Assembly (NCBI GenBank): GCA_030998225.1
Contig: JAPYXD010000259.1
Span: 2,852,001-2,916,000 of the forward strand
From: Diplolepis rosae
Taxonomy: Eukaryota > Arthropoda > Insecta > Hymenoptera > Diplolepididae
Reading direction: 5' to 3'
DNA length: 64,000 nucleotides
The notes beneath the pieces were generated by a model. It did no database searches, was not told the DNA's origin, and saw only the letters and a program-made list of their open reading frames with translations. The position numbers were made by a program, and so were the translations under genes. Below, piece by piece: positions 44,738-57,400 of this stretch. How positions within the stretch are numbered: the stretch's first letter is position 1; every line of letters begins with the position of its first letter.

Positions 44738-46305
44738 CACAGTTGACACCACTGTTCTTTACATTTGCTTCGAAGCAATCAAGCTCATGTTGTGCTTTAT
44801 CTCTAAAGAGACCTGGATCTTCTTCACATTGAAAATGTATAATACGTTTATGAATTCGACAAAATCGACAAGGATAATTGGATGAGAAACTTTCTACAAA
44901 ACCAAGCAAAGTATGCATAGCCAAGTTATCTGCAACTACTAATCCGATAGTAAAATAAACTCTGTAAGTCTGTTCGTTGATAACTATTTCAATACCAGTG
45001 CTCTGTAGATAATTAATCTCTTGAATGAACTTGCGAAAAACACGTTCATTTGTCAAATCATTTCTGTCTTGAGCGTTAAAAAGTAATGCCAAAAATATAT
45101 TTTCAAGTGCACCTTGGAATTCAGGAGGTAAACATGCAACTTTGATATAAATTGCATTAAGCTTTGCACTATGCGGACCAATGTCTTTGTCAACTTCGTA
45201 GTCATCATAAAATACATATAACGGAATCACCAATTTATCCTCAAAAAGCATTTTTTTGCTTTGCCAGTGAAATCCATGAATGATTTCAGAAATGATTCCA
45301 CTTGGTCGAGAGGTCTGCAGTGCATCAATCAGAATAGTAAAAACGTTTGGCAGCTCCAAGAAAGCTTTGAGAACTTTCCTAAGAGGTATAAACACGCCAT
45401 TGACACTATCAAGTTCTAATTTCATTCTCTTATCTACTTTTTTAATCATCATGTCAGAAAAAATAGGATATACTTCTGGCTCTATGTAGTATCCTTGACG
45501 TTTTAGATATTTTAAACGAAAATACTCAGAAGTGAGATCAGCAAAGGGTTCCTTTAGAATACTGATGCTGTTGGAGACTTTAGCTATTACGTCAGAATTA
45601 ACATTATTAGTTTCAAGGTTATATTGAACTATTTTATCAATTGTTGACAAAGTAGAAGATAAAAACTCAGATGTGTCATTTATATATTCCTGTACAAGCG
45701 AACGAGGTTGACCAGGTTTCGCATAGAGTTTGCTAACGAATTGAACAGCATACTGCTGAACTTGTTCCTTAAGACTAATGTTTTTAGGAATTCTTACATG
45801 CTCGAGAATGTAATTATTCTTGCCAGTGTCATCATTATCGATAAAGTTTGGGACGGACTCTTGATGAAGAACACCTCTGTGTCTTTGAGAAGAATTTTAT
45901 CCTGGGGTTACGTTTGCTGATCCATCAGCATTTGAATTAACCAGAAAATTGTGAAAAGACTTATAATGCCTCCTAATATCACCCCAGGAAGAGCAAGTTT
46001 GAAAGCATTTGGGAGTAGTTTCTCCACACTTGTACTCAGCAGTGAATTTATCAAGTTTATGAATAAGTTTGAAATGTCTGTGAATATCGTTAATACCGCT
46101 CACGACTAACCCACATATGAAACACTTAGGCATCTTCACTCCATACATTTAATATGTATAATACTGAAAGAATCTTATTCTAAGCTTCTCTAGAACTGAT
46201 ATAATAAAGAAATTAAAAAAAACTCAAACATAAATTTTTAATAAAATGCGAGAAGATCAGGAAACACTTCACACTTCATTGAAACTTTCGTAGAAGTTTT
46301 GGTAG

Positions 46306-49260
46306 CTATGCATCCCTTTTCAAGTTATCAAATTTGGTGTCCAATTCATAGAGGGATTTCTGAATTAACATCCAGAGTCGGTAGCTCTCAGCTGAATATT
46401 CTGCGTGAACAGCATGAATTATTTTGAAGCAGATGTCTATGGCCCGAAGAGGAGAGTTGCCGATTAGAAATTGAGTATTTCTATCCAAAACGACGTAACA
46501 GGCATAATCATCCTGGTTATCACCATCAGAGGTATCACAAATGACACAGAATGGCTGAACAGGTAACTTCCACGAAGCAAACTTTCCATAACGCTTTGAC
46601 ACGAATGACTGCAGTTGTCCAACACTCTAAAATTAAATAAAAAAGTAAGTTACATAGTAAAGATCAAGAACATATATTACAAATAAATTGAATCCATTAA
46701 AGTCCATGTCTACACTAGTAGATATGTTAAAAAAGAAATATTTGTCTGTCTAGCACTGGCCTATGCCTATGTCAGAAATTCTATATATTGTTGATTTTTG
46801 AATGTCTCGACTAATGTAGAAATTTTACAGAGAAACAAATTTAAATTACCTTAATATGAGAAACAAACCCTTCTTGTATTTCAACCTGTGGAGGCCTCCA
46901 TGTGCTTATCTTTCCCTGTTGTTTGATACGAGTGACTGTGACAACTGTATCTAAATAACATAAAGATAGCAGAAGAACAAAGCTTTTTGTCTCTGCAACA
47001 AAATAAAAAGCGACACTTAGCCATATTTCCGAAGTAGTTATGCTTGTAAATTAAAGAACAGTGTGACATATTTCAATTAACTACCCAGAATTTAAAAGAA
47101 AACGAAAAAAATGTACAATACAAACCTTCACTCAATTTTTGGTCCTCAATTAAAGCCAGATTGTCTTGCAGTGCACCACACTTCTTTTCTAGAACCTGTA
47201 AGGCATTTACAGCTTTCAGAGCAAAGTCATCGAAATTACTGTAAATTTTCAACGTGTAATCGGGATACATTGCTGCAAAGTCTGCTTCGAAATTGAAAAT
47301 AAAAGTATTTATTAGACTAAGTATAAAATATAAAACAGGAAAGTCTGAAGTTACAATGATAACATTATACCAAGGTATATCCAAGCCTCTGCTTGAGTGC
47401 TGGATAGGTTGATAAGTAATCCGTTACAGAAGCCACATTATTGTTTGGTGTTTGATCCTCATGTCAGATTAGATTTTGATTTGGAATCAACAGCTTTAGA
47501 CCCTGTTGCAGATGTTTGTAGCTGCTTCAGTCTGGTTTTTAACGTATCTTTTCAATATTCTACTACTGTATCCCAAGGTTCAGTGTTGTCTTGTAGGAAA
47601 TTTAACTTGTCTTGTAATCCTTCAATAATGGCAATGTATTAAATAAAATCATATAAGCGTTATAGGAGTATTCAGAGATTCCTAAAAGGACTCGAGTAAC
47701 TCATAAGATACGAATTGAACTCTAGTAACTGATGTACATCGTGTTCAAAATGAGACTCACAAGATAAGAATTAAACTCGAATAACTTTTATTCTTATATA
47801 AGGGGAGTTGATGGAATTTCATTGCAAGATATGTTATTCCGTCTAAAAACGATACGTGCGTGTTACTTAAGTTCGCTTCGCATGTTATGAGTTTTTTGTA
47901 TCCTGGAGTCTTTTTAAAAGTCGTCGTATTGTAGGTAATCATTGCATAAAACTAGTAGATTATCTAACCTGGGAGTAGGTCATTTTCTGCATCAGAATCG
48001 GCCTCACTCTTCTCACAAGAAAGCACACCAATAGCTTTCAACTCCTTTCTTAAAGAGTAATACTTCGAGATAAGTTTTCCTTTCGCCAAACACACATGTT
48101 GTCCTTCTTTACGATAAGGGATGAAGTAGGTAGCCTGAAATTACAAGTATACTCATTAATCCTTAGATACCTGCAACACTAAGAGAAATATTAACCATAT
48201 AAACAGTAAGGGGATACAATTTTACTCACAGCATCTTCTCCCGGAAACAGACTTTGAATGCTCTCAACAATTCGAGAGAAATCTTCTGTTTTAAGATGAA
48301 AACTGTAAAAGAAATTCTAGAATTGAAATTGTAAAATATAGAAAAGAATTCATAATGCCATTTCATATAAAAAACTTACGTGGGTGACACAGTTATTTTA
48401 TGTTCTATTATTATCTCAGCTAACTTGTTCTGATCTCTTTCATGTTTTAGAGAAGAGGCTTTCTTTGACAAAGCCAAAAGGTAGCGTCCAGTGCCAGTCT
48501 TGTTTAAGACGTTAATTAAATCCTCAGAACACGATCCTCTTGACCTATTATCGGTGACACTTTGATCCGTCTGTACAGTATAAGAGTCTATCAGATCAAC
48601 TGCTGGCTGACGCTTCTTCGCGGAATTCGTTAAGAATGGATCAGACGACGTCCTCTTATTGCTTTGTTGCTCTATCCTGCAGTGCCCCTGTAGAAAGTGA
48701 GTCATTAAGGGTATAATATACTATACTACGTCCTTCCTCCGTGTACAAGAGCACAAAGTAAGGAAAAGATGAGACACTTACTGCAAAACATGATGAACTA
48801 TTACTACTAATTTCATCCAATAAAGTTGGTGAAATTCTGTCATTTGGAACAGATACACCTAACAATGTATCAACCGGTTCAAGTGGACTCTAAAATATTT
48901 TACATTACCTTTATTTTCATTGTTCAGATGGTAATAACTACAGGAAAAGTCAGAAAAACGCGCTACATAATAGGGGGGGGGGGGGGGTAAATCATCAGAA
49001 AATGAATCATGTGATTTACGGAAGCCCTCTTACAGAGAGTTCTACACCCAGACAAAGTTATAAACACAAGTGTACGAGATGCAGAACTTGCAGTACCTTA
49101 ATATCATTATCTACAGATTTGTCTATGGTTTCGAGTGACAAGAGCCGTCTCGTATTTTTTACAAATCTAATTCTGTGGCCTGCGACTGGAATTAATTCCT
49201 CTAATTTTTTCTACCACGAAGGTTGTAACAGTTCAGCAAGCAAGCCGAAATCAATTTGAT
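46306..49260 (-). pseudogene. CACTA-like accessory gene, multi-exon
   Basis: Exons on the minus strand, in order: about 49260-49090 (FGLLAELLQPSW, stop, then LIPVAGHRIRFVK, SAM-domain-like), 48892-48784 (VPNDRISPTLLDE, donor GCA|GTAAGT), 48688-48380, 48301-48230 (RIVESIQSLFPGEDA), and 48136-47972 (ATYFIPYRKEGQHVCLAKGK). Then a segment near 47640-47400 with stops, about 47284-47128, 46992-46850 (SFVLLLSLCYLDTVVTVTRI), and the last exon from 46627 to 46306 (FCVICDTSDG, ending LKRDA). Splice signals are mostly GTAAGT/CAG. At least two Trp or neighbouring codons are stops, so it is decayed. Function in the element is unknown; it probably binds DNA or accompanies the transposase. Confidence 0.6.
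48973..48987 (+). repeat. G15 homopolymer
   Basis: Fifteen consecutive G in an AT-rich setting inside the CACTA-like element. Its length may be unreliable in sequencing. Confidence 0.9.
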
Positions 49261-49269
49261 TTACTAAAA

Positions 49270-50380
49270 CACAAAAATCGGAGGTTATAGATGTTTCTTC
49301 ATCATATATTTACAACGATTTTTTCATTAATGAGATTGGGGACTATTGTCATATTTCGGCCGCGGATGTGGGCCTTCTTCAGTGATAAAAGTAACTTAAG
49401 TAATTCGATGGATCCTAATAATAGACATATCGCGCGCGAGATACGATTACAAAAAAAATTAGTGTGTCTCAAGAAACCGTGCAACTTTTTGTCGGTGAAT
49501 TAAAAAACACGTAACTTCCTGCTGCGACGTCAGTCTTTTAGTTTAATTTCGTTCTATCAATCATGTTGATTTTATGTATTCTTCTTTTATTTATTATTTA
49601 TTTTATTTATTCTTTATTATTACTTTACTCCATTAATTTACTTTCTATAATTTCAGCTTCTAATGTCACCAGTAAGATACGATTTTTCTAATCGCACCTC
49701 ATAGCAGAATACGACTTTATTATTACATTACTACAAAAAATATAAAACCCGGATTTTAGCATCATCAGTGAGGCTGCGTGGACGTCGTTAGAACGTTTTT
49801 GAAACGTTTTCTGACTTTTACGTCCTAAGAATGTTTTTAATCACTCGGGTTCATTAAGTCTGACGCAAATAATAATGTCCTACGTCAGAAAAAAACAAGA
49901 TTTTGTGAATTTATGTCTTTCAAAGTAGGTAATAATAATTCGACTGTAGGGCAGTCCAATTATAATCTACTTTGAAAGACGTAAATTCACAAAATCTTAT
50001 GAAACTATACAACACTAAAAATAGTGTTTTTTCGTTTAAAATTGGTAAGTTCACTAGTTTGAAGGAATAAGTAATTCTACAAGTTTTTATGTAATTACAA
50101 AAACGTTGTTGTAAAGTTAAAAGAAAATTTTTTTACAGGACGTTTCTGAAACGCTCTAACAACTTCTCAACCTCACATTAACCTCACTGTCAATCAGTAC
50201 GCACTACTTAATACCAATTAATACGTACCTCGGAAACTGTCGATATATTGGGCAAGTTCCCAATTTTCCAAAATGTCCTCTATGGACACGGTAATCAGTT
50301 CATCATGTACTTCCATATTCTGCACTCACTACACTTCACAGTTCACCACGTGCTACGATGCAACCTAGACACCGGTAGTG
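49270..50380. other. 5' non-coding part of CACTA-like element
   Basis: Sequence between the first recognised exon and the right subterminal repeats. It contains an inverted pair of about 30 bp around TTTGTGAATTTATGTCTTTC (49909-49930) and its complement (49970-49998). No coding sequence is recognised. Confidence 0.5.
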
Positions 50381-50860
50381 CCAGTAATGCTGGTGGTAGC
50401 CCCGGATTGGCAACCATAGGTGTCACACCTAAGGAGTTTAGGCATTACATCTAAACGATTTAGCTGACTTTTCCATAGGGATCTGATTTATATGTATAGG
50501 CGTTACGCCTAAAGGAATTAACTATGCTAGCCAATCGATTATAGGAACAGCTACAAAACGGAGTTGTTTAGACGTGACAGCTTTACGGTATGGCGAAAAC
50601 AGCTAAACATATCTCCTATATATTCTTCATGTAACATTAAAGTCTCTTAGGGAAAGCATAAAAATCCTATGGCACGATGTGATAAACGTATTGACGTGGT
50701 ACCTATAATTATTTATTGTCATATCAACGAACTTGTATAGCTGTCTCACCTATACTCGTATAGTTCTAAGGACCATACCGTAGCATTGGTCTGATAGCAA
50801 TATTTTCTGGTTCTGAGGACCAAAGTATAGTTCTCTTAGCTATACTGTTTTTTCAGTGTG

Positions 50861-51993
50861 GCTGCATGTCGCTCTACGTGCAAGCATGCAATGCGACTTT
50901 TTCCGCCCGTTTGAACACAAAAGATTTTTCTTCCTAATATTTTGTCTCACAATTCGTCACAAGTTTGGGTTTGGGGCGTCTTAAACTTCTATATCATCAT
51001 TTATTTTACATTTTACATTATGTGTGTATACCACGTTTAAAAAGTTTCAATAATATTCGGCCAATTTACGCCGATTTATTTCTTAAGAACTAATTGAACT
51101 TGGAGATAAGAATTCTTTGGTTTTTTCATGTATATTATATAAAATAATTATCGAATGAAATACAACAAATAGATAACGCTGGGTAAGTTATTTTATACCG
51201 ATACACAAATTGTGAAATGTTGGAAAGATATATGAATGTATGAGTATAATAATCATTAGGGAAAACGTGATTTCCCCAAACATTAAAAAAAATGATTTTT
51301 GGGCAAAATCTAAACGAGGGGAGGGTACTGTCGGTTTTTTCCAGAACTCTCGAGAACCACTAAAATTGAAATGCAAGAGAAATATAAAAATTCTAACTAT
51401 TAACGTGTTTAATAAGTTCTCACTTTTTCCAGCAGATGGCGATACCAGAACTGCGTTAAAACTGTCACGATTGAGTCTGCTGTAAGGTGGGGAAAACGAT
51501 TTAATCAGAAATTTTAATTATTAGAAATCGTTCTGGGTCCAACGGTGGTTCACTACAATTGAGCCCCTGGAACTGGAAAGCGGAACGTCCTGAGCGCGCG
51601 GTCTGGAATTTCTTAGTAGGCAAGAGAGGGGATACGGGTTGCTATGCACCGCGTTTAATCCGATACAAAATTTTTAAATTGCGATTACTCCGGTAATTAT
51701 TGTCATATCGAGTTGATTCTTGCGTAAAAATTTTCATCAGTCTTTGGCAATCCTAACGAATATAATCTCATTTTAGATTTCCCTGAAAATCAATAACCAA
51801 ACAGTGCACAAGCTTTACACAACTTTGAGCTGAAAAATTTCGCTATGAATTTTCGAATTACCCTAAACAAACAATTTCTATCAATTTTGTATACATTAAA
51901 TTATAACATATCAAAGATTTAGCATGATTGGATAAGATTTGTAAGAATGATGAGCATAAATATTCTAACGTTCGAACGTGATCGCGCAGATTG
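50861..51993. other. No gene recognised
   Basis: AT-rich with a GC-richer patch at about 51540-51660. Open frames at 51188-51376 and 51240-51485 overlap on opposite strands and lack motifs. Confidence 0.35.
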
Positions 51994-53128
51994 CACGGAA
52001 AAAATTTGTCGCTTAAAAAGTCATCGACTTTGTATAATACTCGTGGATAGGTTAGAAAGTCGACTAAACATTATGAGCCTCCTTATTGAAGAATATGATA
52101 GATAGTCGCTGAAAATGTAAAACGTAAATTCGAAAGTTTAAGTGACAGTCGCGGAAAATTTAAAACACCGTGGGTTGGGTTCCATTGTCTCTAAACCAGG
52201 CATCGAAAGTCTAAGTGACAGTCGAAGAAAATTTTGAACAGTGTAAAAAGGAAAATATTATTTTCTGTGATATGATCCTGCACTTATATAGTTAATTATT
52301 TTTCACTTTTACATTACCTATATAATCCTAATATGAACTTACCATTATATTTAACACTGCACATTACAGAAACGCAATTTTTTATAAACACTTCGCAGCA
52401 CCGAGAATCGAACGCTCGCACGCACGCACGCATCCTAACCTAATTCTAATCGCACGCCTTAACCCGCATATCCGTTACATGTCATGGAGACTTGTGTAAA
52501 ATATTTGGATCACATTCAGAGTTTGAAGGCAAATCTAAAATAATAGATAAATTTCAAATTTGACGTAATACACTTTATCAAGGTAAACATACACTTACTC
52601 GGAACTAATTCTTCAATGTACGCTTCAATTCGGATTCAAACGAAACCAAACGACACGTAATCTCAAAATCTAACCAAAATTATTACAAAAACATAAAGCT
52701 GAGCTGCATTGTCTGCTGTGCGATGCTACGAATTACGTTTCTGCGCATCGCTTTTTGCGACTGTCGAAGAAATTTTAGAAGACGGCATATAAAATCTGAT
52801 GGACTTTAGAATACAATTTACAAAACTATTTGTTTGAATTACTTTCATTTCAAATTATTCGATAGTCTCATAAAATCTATGACAAATGAATCCAAAGATT
52901 ATGAAACTTTTCATTACTTCTTAGAAAAGATCAGTTAGTGTTTAAAATACTTTTATAATAGTAAATACGCGACTTTTTTTCTTTGACCTGGTTTTCTAAA
53001 AGTTAGTCGACTTTTTTCTACTATTTCCTAAAAGTCATTGAAACCTTACAAGACTTTCTCCGATTTTACTTTCTGTCCACGACTCTTCGAATAGTCTGTT
53101 AAATTTTAAGCGACAAATTTTTTCCGTG
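51994..53128. mobile_element. CACGG-ended MITE
   Basis: Ends CACGGAAAAAATTTGTCGCT and its complement AGCGACAAATTTTTTCCGTG match over about 27 bp. Repeated AGTCGAC and AAGTC..GTCGA words lie inside both ends. The CACGGAAAAA tip is shared with the left end of the 10.4-kb CACTA-like element, so it may be a non-autonomous relative. No clear target duplication. Confidence 0.75.
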
Positions 53129-53363
53129 CATGCATGGAGTTCAACATGGTAACGCATCTATAAAGAAGTACATATTATATAAGCTAGCGATAAACAATGC
53201 TTTCAGTGACAAGTTTTTTTAATAATTTTTAAAAATAAAACATTAGTTTCCATAAAAAAATAGCGAGAAATTATTCAAAAATCAAATAAAAAAGTTGATA
53301 CATAAAAATTCAAATTAGAAATACAAATTCCAAATTAATGTCACGGGTATACATACCGAATGA

Positions 53364-54195
53364 CCACGAGTGGGTTACAAAATAGAGACTATATGGTACA
53401 AAAGAGTTTAGCATGCAATGCAATTATCTCAATCGATAAAAAAGTTTATGTACGGTATGCTAAAGTCTCAAGGGGCTATACCAGTGTGACACTTTCAAAA
53501 AGTCGAATATTTTGTGCCTTTTTCAACAGTTCATTGTATGGGCCAGGTATAGCTGAACAGCAGTTTTTATGATAAATATCATTTCATCTTGTAAAAATCG
53601 ATACTTACATCTTTAAACGCGTTTTTCTCGAAATGAGATTTTTAAAATTTGCTGACATTGTAACTTAAAGAGCAATTATTCTATTGACTTGAAATTTGTA
53701 CTGAGTACTATTGCATGTATTTACTCTAGATTGACGTAAGATATTTTTGATTGGATGAAAATTGACGATTTGGCATTGAAAAAACGACCATTTTATAGGC
53801 AAGAAAACAGACTTCTTTTTCATAACTACGCTATTTTTTTAGATTCTGATATTTATTGAAAATCCTACGTCATTGTACAGGAAATACCTTCCAGTTCAAC
53901 GACATTTTTCCTTTTTCGGTTTCAGCTACTAAATTGGCCGGAATCATGTCAGCAGTGAAGGAACTTTTTTTTTTGGCGTTTCCGAAGGCAGCGCATAAGT
54001 CGCTTGGATCTTAATATTTTTCTAGAAAAAAATTATGTAATATAGGTAAAATATAGCCAAATATGTTCTTAATTTTTTGAAACATTTAATTAAGTACTTT
54101 TCTTCCATAAAATTCCCGAAAATCACCCAAATTTTCAACGTTCACACTGGTATAGACCCTTAAAACTATATACCTATTCTGCAACCCACTGGTGG
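53364..54195. mobile_element. MITE with CCAC.AGTGGGTT ends
   Basis: The left end CCACGAGTGGGTTACAAAAT is matched at the right by the complement of CCACCAGTGGGTTGCAGAAT. A further inverted match follows inside (GGGGCTATACCAGTGTGACA against GGGTCTATACCAGTGTGAAC). The interior has no transposase. Confidence 0.65.
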
Positions 54196-54930
54196 CAACA
54201 CTGTATATAGAATATTAGATATCTTTAAGTAAGTTTGGACTAAAAAATATATCGACGATAAAATGGAATCGCGTCATACATAATTTATGGAATTACTTTC
54301 ATTGTGAATGAAGAGATAGGAAACTTATATAATATATTATATTTTTATATATCTTATATATTTTATATGTTTTATTATATACAATAAATTTGACTAATTC
54401 TGGCAAATTTTTCATTTTAATAAATTTATTATTTAGTTTAATTCCTTTTGCATGATAATAGCACATTGCGTGCTACGGAGGAGATGTCTTTCCACAGCAA
54501 GGGCAATGTTTTTTTGGTAGAGACGCAGAAAATGAATAGCGTGTTGTGCTGCGTAACGGATTGAGTGTGATCTCTTTTTTCAAGTCGGCGAACCAAGCGC
54601 ATGTAAACAAACTTAAATAAACGAGAAGAACAGAGGTCACCTCATATATCGCCAGGTTCTACCATTTTATATTCCTCACAGTTTTCGGATGAAAACATGG
54701 GCATATCTCCGTTTCTTTCTAACCACGTGCGACCGCATGAACGCCTCCATTTCGTTTTTAGTATATAATGTTGGACCTCGTACCCTAACATTACTGTTCT
54801 ACTGCGTGGTCCAACATTATATAGATAGGTCCACGCACGTCGCTTCAAAGGAGAGATGTTACGCTCAATTCGTGAGCAGTAGAACACGCTCATTTTGTAC
54901 GGATACCATAAAAAACATATTATATTTTTA
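54196..54930. other. AT-rich stretch, no gene
   Basis: Contains a TATATTA-rich tract (54325-54380) and a hairpin near 54762-54823. No coding sequence. Confidence 0.4.
54762..54823. repeat. 16-bp perfect hairpin
   Basis: TATATAATGTTGGACC and its exact complement GGTCCAACATTATATA are separated by 30 bases. It may be a miniature element terminus pair or a structured RNA. No flanking evidence decides. Confidence 0.7.
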
Positions 54931-55004
54931 TCAATAAAATTTTTTCGAAAAATGCTTTTCTACTGCACAAGCTTTTAAATAACACCCCTTTCTGAACATT
55001 TCCC

Positions 55005-55241
55005 ATGAAAGCAATTCCCTTAGTTTTTTGCGAAGTCAAGTTAGCTGTTAACGAAATTAAGTTCCCCAAACTCAAAATGCAGTTAAAAGGATTGAGATTT
55101 GATACGATTTCGGAGATCCAGAAGATTTGGACCGAGGCATTGAAGACCATCACAAAGGAGGAATATCAGCGTTGTTTTCAAAAGCTGTATGATCGTTCTA
55201 AAGACTTTATTTCGTCAAAAGGGATGTATTTCGAATAATTA
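55005..55241 (+). pseudogene. mariner transposase C-terminal fragment
   Basis: Encodes LAVNEIKFPKLKMQLKGLRF, DTISEIQKIWTEALKTI and a terminal SKDFISSKGMYFE before TAA. This matches the end of mariner transposases after the third catalytic Asp (FPKLKxxLKGxRF...GxYFE). Nothing recognisable of the rest lies upstream. Confidence 0.85.
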
Positions 55242-55379
55242 TAAATAAATTATTTGGAGTATTAAACTACAATGTGTATAAAAAGTTTCAAATTTTATGT
55301 TACAGTGTTGTAAGTAAGCGTGTGTGTGATTCGACGAGAGCGTATCATCCTATATGTAAGTCTAGTATTTGGTTAATAT

Positions 55380-55497
55380 ATGTGAGGTTTCTATGTATAA
55401 GTGTATTTGTGATAAAAAATATGATTGCCTGCTACTGAATGGTGTGTTTGCATGTATGTATCGGATGACTAATGGCAGACTTGAGGTAAGAATTTTT
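55380..55497. repeat. Dispersed repeat, inverted copy of window start
   Basis: Reverse complement of 1-131 with small differences. This copy lacks the mariner insertion found at 134-1068 and continues leftwards to about 55300, so it also shows the uninterrupted sequence. Confidence 0.65.
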
Positions 55498-55654
55498 TTT
55501 ACTGTCCCGTTGAAGTAACACGCGCGATGCTCATTTTACCGAATTATCGTTTGAATCTCCTCGAGCGTCAGTGATATACTTATACATTTCACGTTAACCC
55601 ATTGACACATATTGATGCCTTGTCGTCGACCACGCTTTACTGAACTCCTTACTA

Positions 55655-56513
55655 CCCTATTGAAAAACTTGCCGTAAAAAATGACATAAAAAACGACGTC
55701 AAAAATTACGTCAAAAATGACGTAAAAAACGACGTCAAAAATCACGTAAAAAACGAGGTTAAAAATTGGGACAGATTTTTACGTCGTTTTTTATGTCATT
55801 TTTGACGTCGTTTTTGACGTACTTTCTTGTCTTTAAGAAGCCTTATATTTCCTATTACATTTTTGTAACTCCTTTACGAAATGCCCATTCCACTTTGAAA
55901 TAAATTATTTTATTATAAAATAGTTCTTTTACTGATAAGCATTTCTCAATTACGATATCCAATGAACGACCGAATATAAATTGTTAAGGCTTCTTAAAGT
56001 CGAAAAATTACGTGAAAAACGTCGTCAAAAATAACGTAAAAAATGACGTAAAAAACTACCCCAATTTTTGACATCGTTTTTTACTTAATTTTTGACGTCG
56101 TTTTTTATGTCGTTTTTGACGTACTTTTTTGTCTTTAAGAAGCCTTAACAATTTATATTCGGTCGTTTATTGGGTATCGTAATTGAGAAATGCTTATCAG
56201 TAAAAGAACTATTGTATAATAAAATAATTTATTTCAAAGTGGAATGGGCATTTCGTAAAGGAGTCACAAAAATGTAATAGGAAATTTAAGGCTTCTTAAA
56301 GACAAAAAAGTACGTCAAAAACGACGCCAAAAATGACATAAAAAACGACGTCAAAAATGACGTAAAAAACTGTCCCAATTGTTGACCTCGTTTTTTTCGT
56401 AATTTTTGACGTCGTTTTTTATGTCATTTTTGACGTCGTTTTTTACGCCATTTTTGACGTCCTTTTTTACGTCATTTTTTACGTTATTTTTTACGTCAAG
56501 TTTTTCAATAGGG
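55655..56513. mobile_element. TA-flanked foldback MITE with ACGT arrays, copy 2
   Basis: Same family as 20177-21010: ends CCCTATTGAAAAACTTG and its complement, TA flanks at 55653-55654 and 56514-56515, and four ACGT-rich arrays around the inner inverted AATGCTTATCAGTAAAAGAA modules. 859 bp. Confidence 0.9.
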
Positions 56514-56834
56514 TATTACCTATTGAACGTTCATTATCATTTACGTTGGATGAATGAAGTATTTATCGAAATCAGTTTACTCGAGTAAGGATTTAAAAGA
56601 TATTGAAATGTCCTCATGACTCAAGTTTATTTGACAGAGTCGAGTAAAATTAATTCAACTATTTTTCTCCGTGCACAGCAACGTTTCTAGGCCTCGGCTT
56701 AGAATGCTTTACTTAGGGTCCTAGGACTGTATAGTAGTAGACGTACGGTGATCTGATTGAGCAACGAAAGGTTGTACTATTTTTACGACTGCTGAGTTCA
56801 TTTATATTTTCTCAGATTTTTACTTTTTCCTCAA

Positions 56835-57400
56835 GGCTAGGGAATTCTGAAGTACTTTAGAAAAATTGTAATATCAGATATAAACTCAGCAACACAAAAT
56901 ACTTGTACGGTAATATGTCAGCTTTTCCGTACAAAAATCAAGCCTTCGTGAAACCTTAAGTTTTGCTTGGTTTTCCACTTTTTTTTCTAGGCCAGGGGAA
57001 TTCTGAGATACTGTGGAAAAATTCTTATGTCAGATATGAATTCAGCAACTAAAAAAACGAAAAGATATCAGTTTTTTCGTGTAAAAATAAAACCTCCGTG
57101 AAACCTCAGGTTTTGCTGAGGTATACGCTTTTTCCCCTAGGCTAGGGGAGTTCTGAGATACTGTAGAAAAATTATCATGTCGGATGCGAACTCAGCGACT
57201 CGAAATACGTAGAAACTATATTGTTTTATTAACTTTCCCGTAGATGAATATTATTTTAACAGAGCCTGAAACTTCCAAAATCCCACACTTTTTCACTAGG
57301 CTAGGGGAAAATTGTGGGGTCTAGGGGAAATTATGAGACCGTATTCGGATTCAGTGGCGCAAAATCCACAAGGGTAGCCTAGTCACATGTGAAGTTCAGG
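56835..57400 (+). repeat. Diverged tandem repeat, four ~155-bp units
   Basis: Units begin at 56835, 56990, 57140 and 57299 with GGCTAGGGGAATTCTGAGAT-like sequence. They share GAAAAATT..TATGTCAGAT, AACTCAGC and a later CGTGAAACCT segment. The second to third junction has the hairpin CCTCAG/CTGAGG. Confidence 0.75.

Larger units (their letters stand above)
41098..46148 (-). pseudogene. CACTA-like transposase gene, zinc finger plus catalytic part
   Basis: Begins at 46148 with C2H2-type fingers (CFICGLVVSGINDIHRHFKLIH, then CGETTPKCFQTC and HYKSFH). After NVTPG a single TAA (45899-45897) interrupts the frame, which then stays open to 44727. This part includes GFHWQSKKM, CLPPEFQGALENIFLALLF, VADNLAMHTLLGFVESFSSN and CRFCRIHKRI. 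The 3' part (about 42145-41098) continues with NPSVDIMHDIFDGVC, LKPKHHLMVHYPTIIK and RFEANHQPS. A 2.6-kb intron or insertion separates the parts. These motifs are shared by a large family of animal transposon proteins. One stop and the uncertain junction make it a probable pseudogene. Confidence 0.75.
40420..50858 (-). mobile_element. CACTA/EnSpm-like DNA transposon, 10.4 kb
   Basis: The left end CACGGAAAAATAGTATAGCT faces the complement of CACTGAAAAAACAGTATAGC at the right, with TG on both outer sides (40418-40419, 50859-50860). About 0.5 kb at each end is full of subterminal palindromic words (AGCTATACC, TATAGCT, AGGTGTCACACCT, AGGCGTTACGCCT), as in CACTA elements. Two multi-exon genes on the minus strand encode a DNA-binding-like protein and a zinc-finger transposase. 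It lies just downstream of the protease-like gene. Superfamily placement is inferred from termini, subterminal repeats and protein style. Confidence 0.75.
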
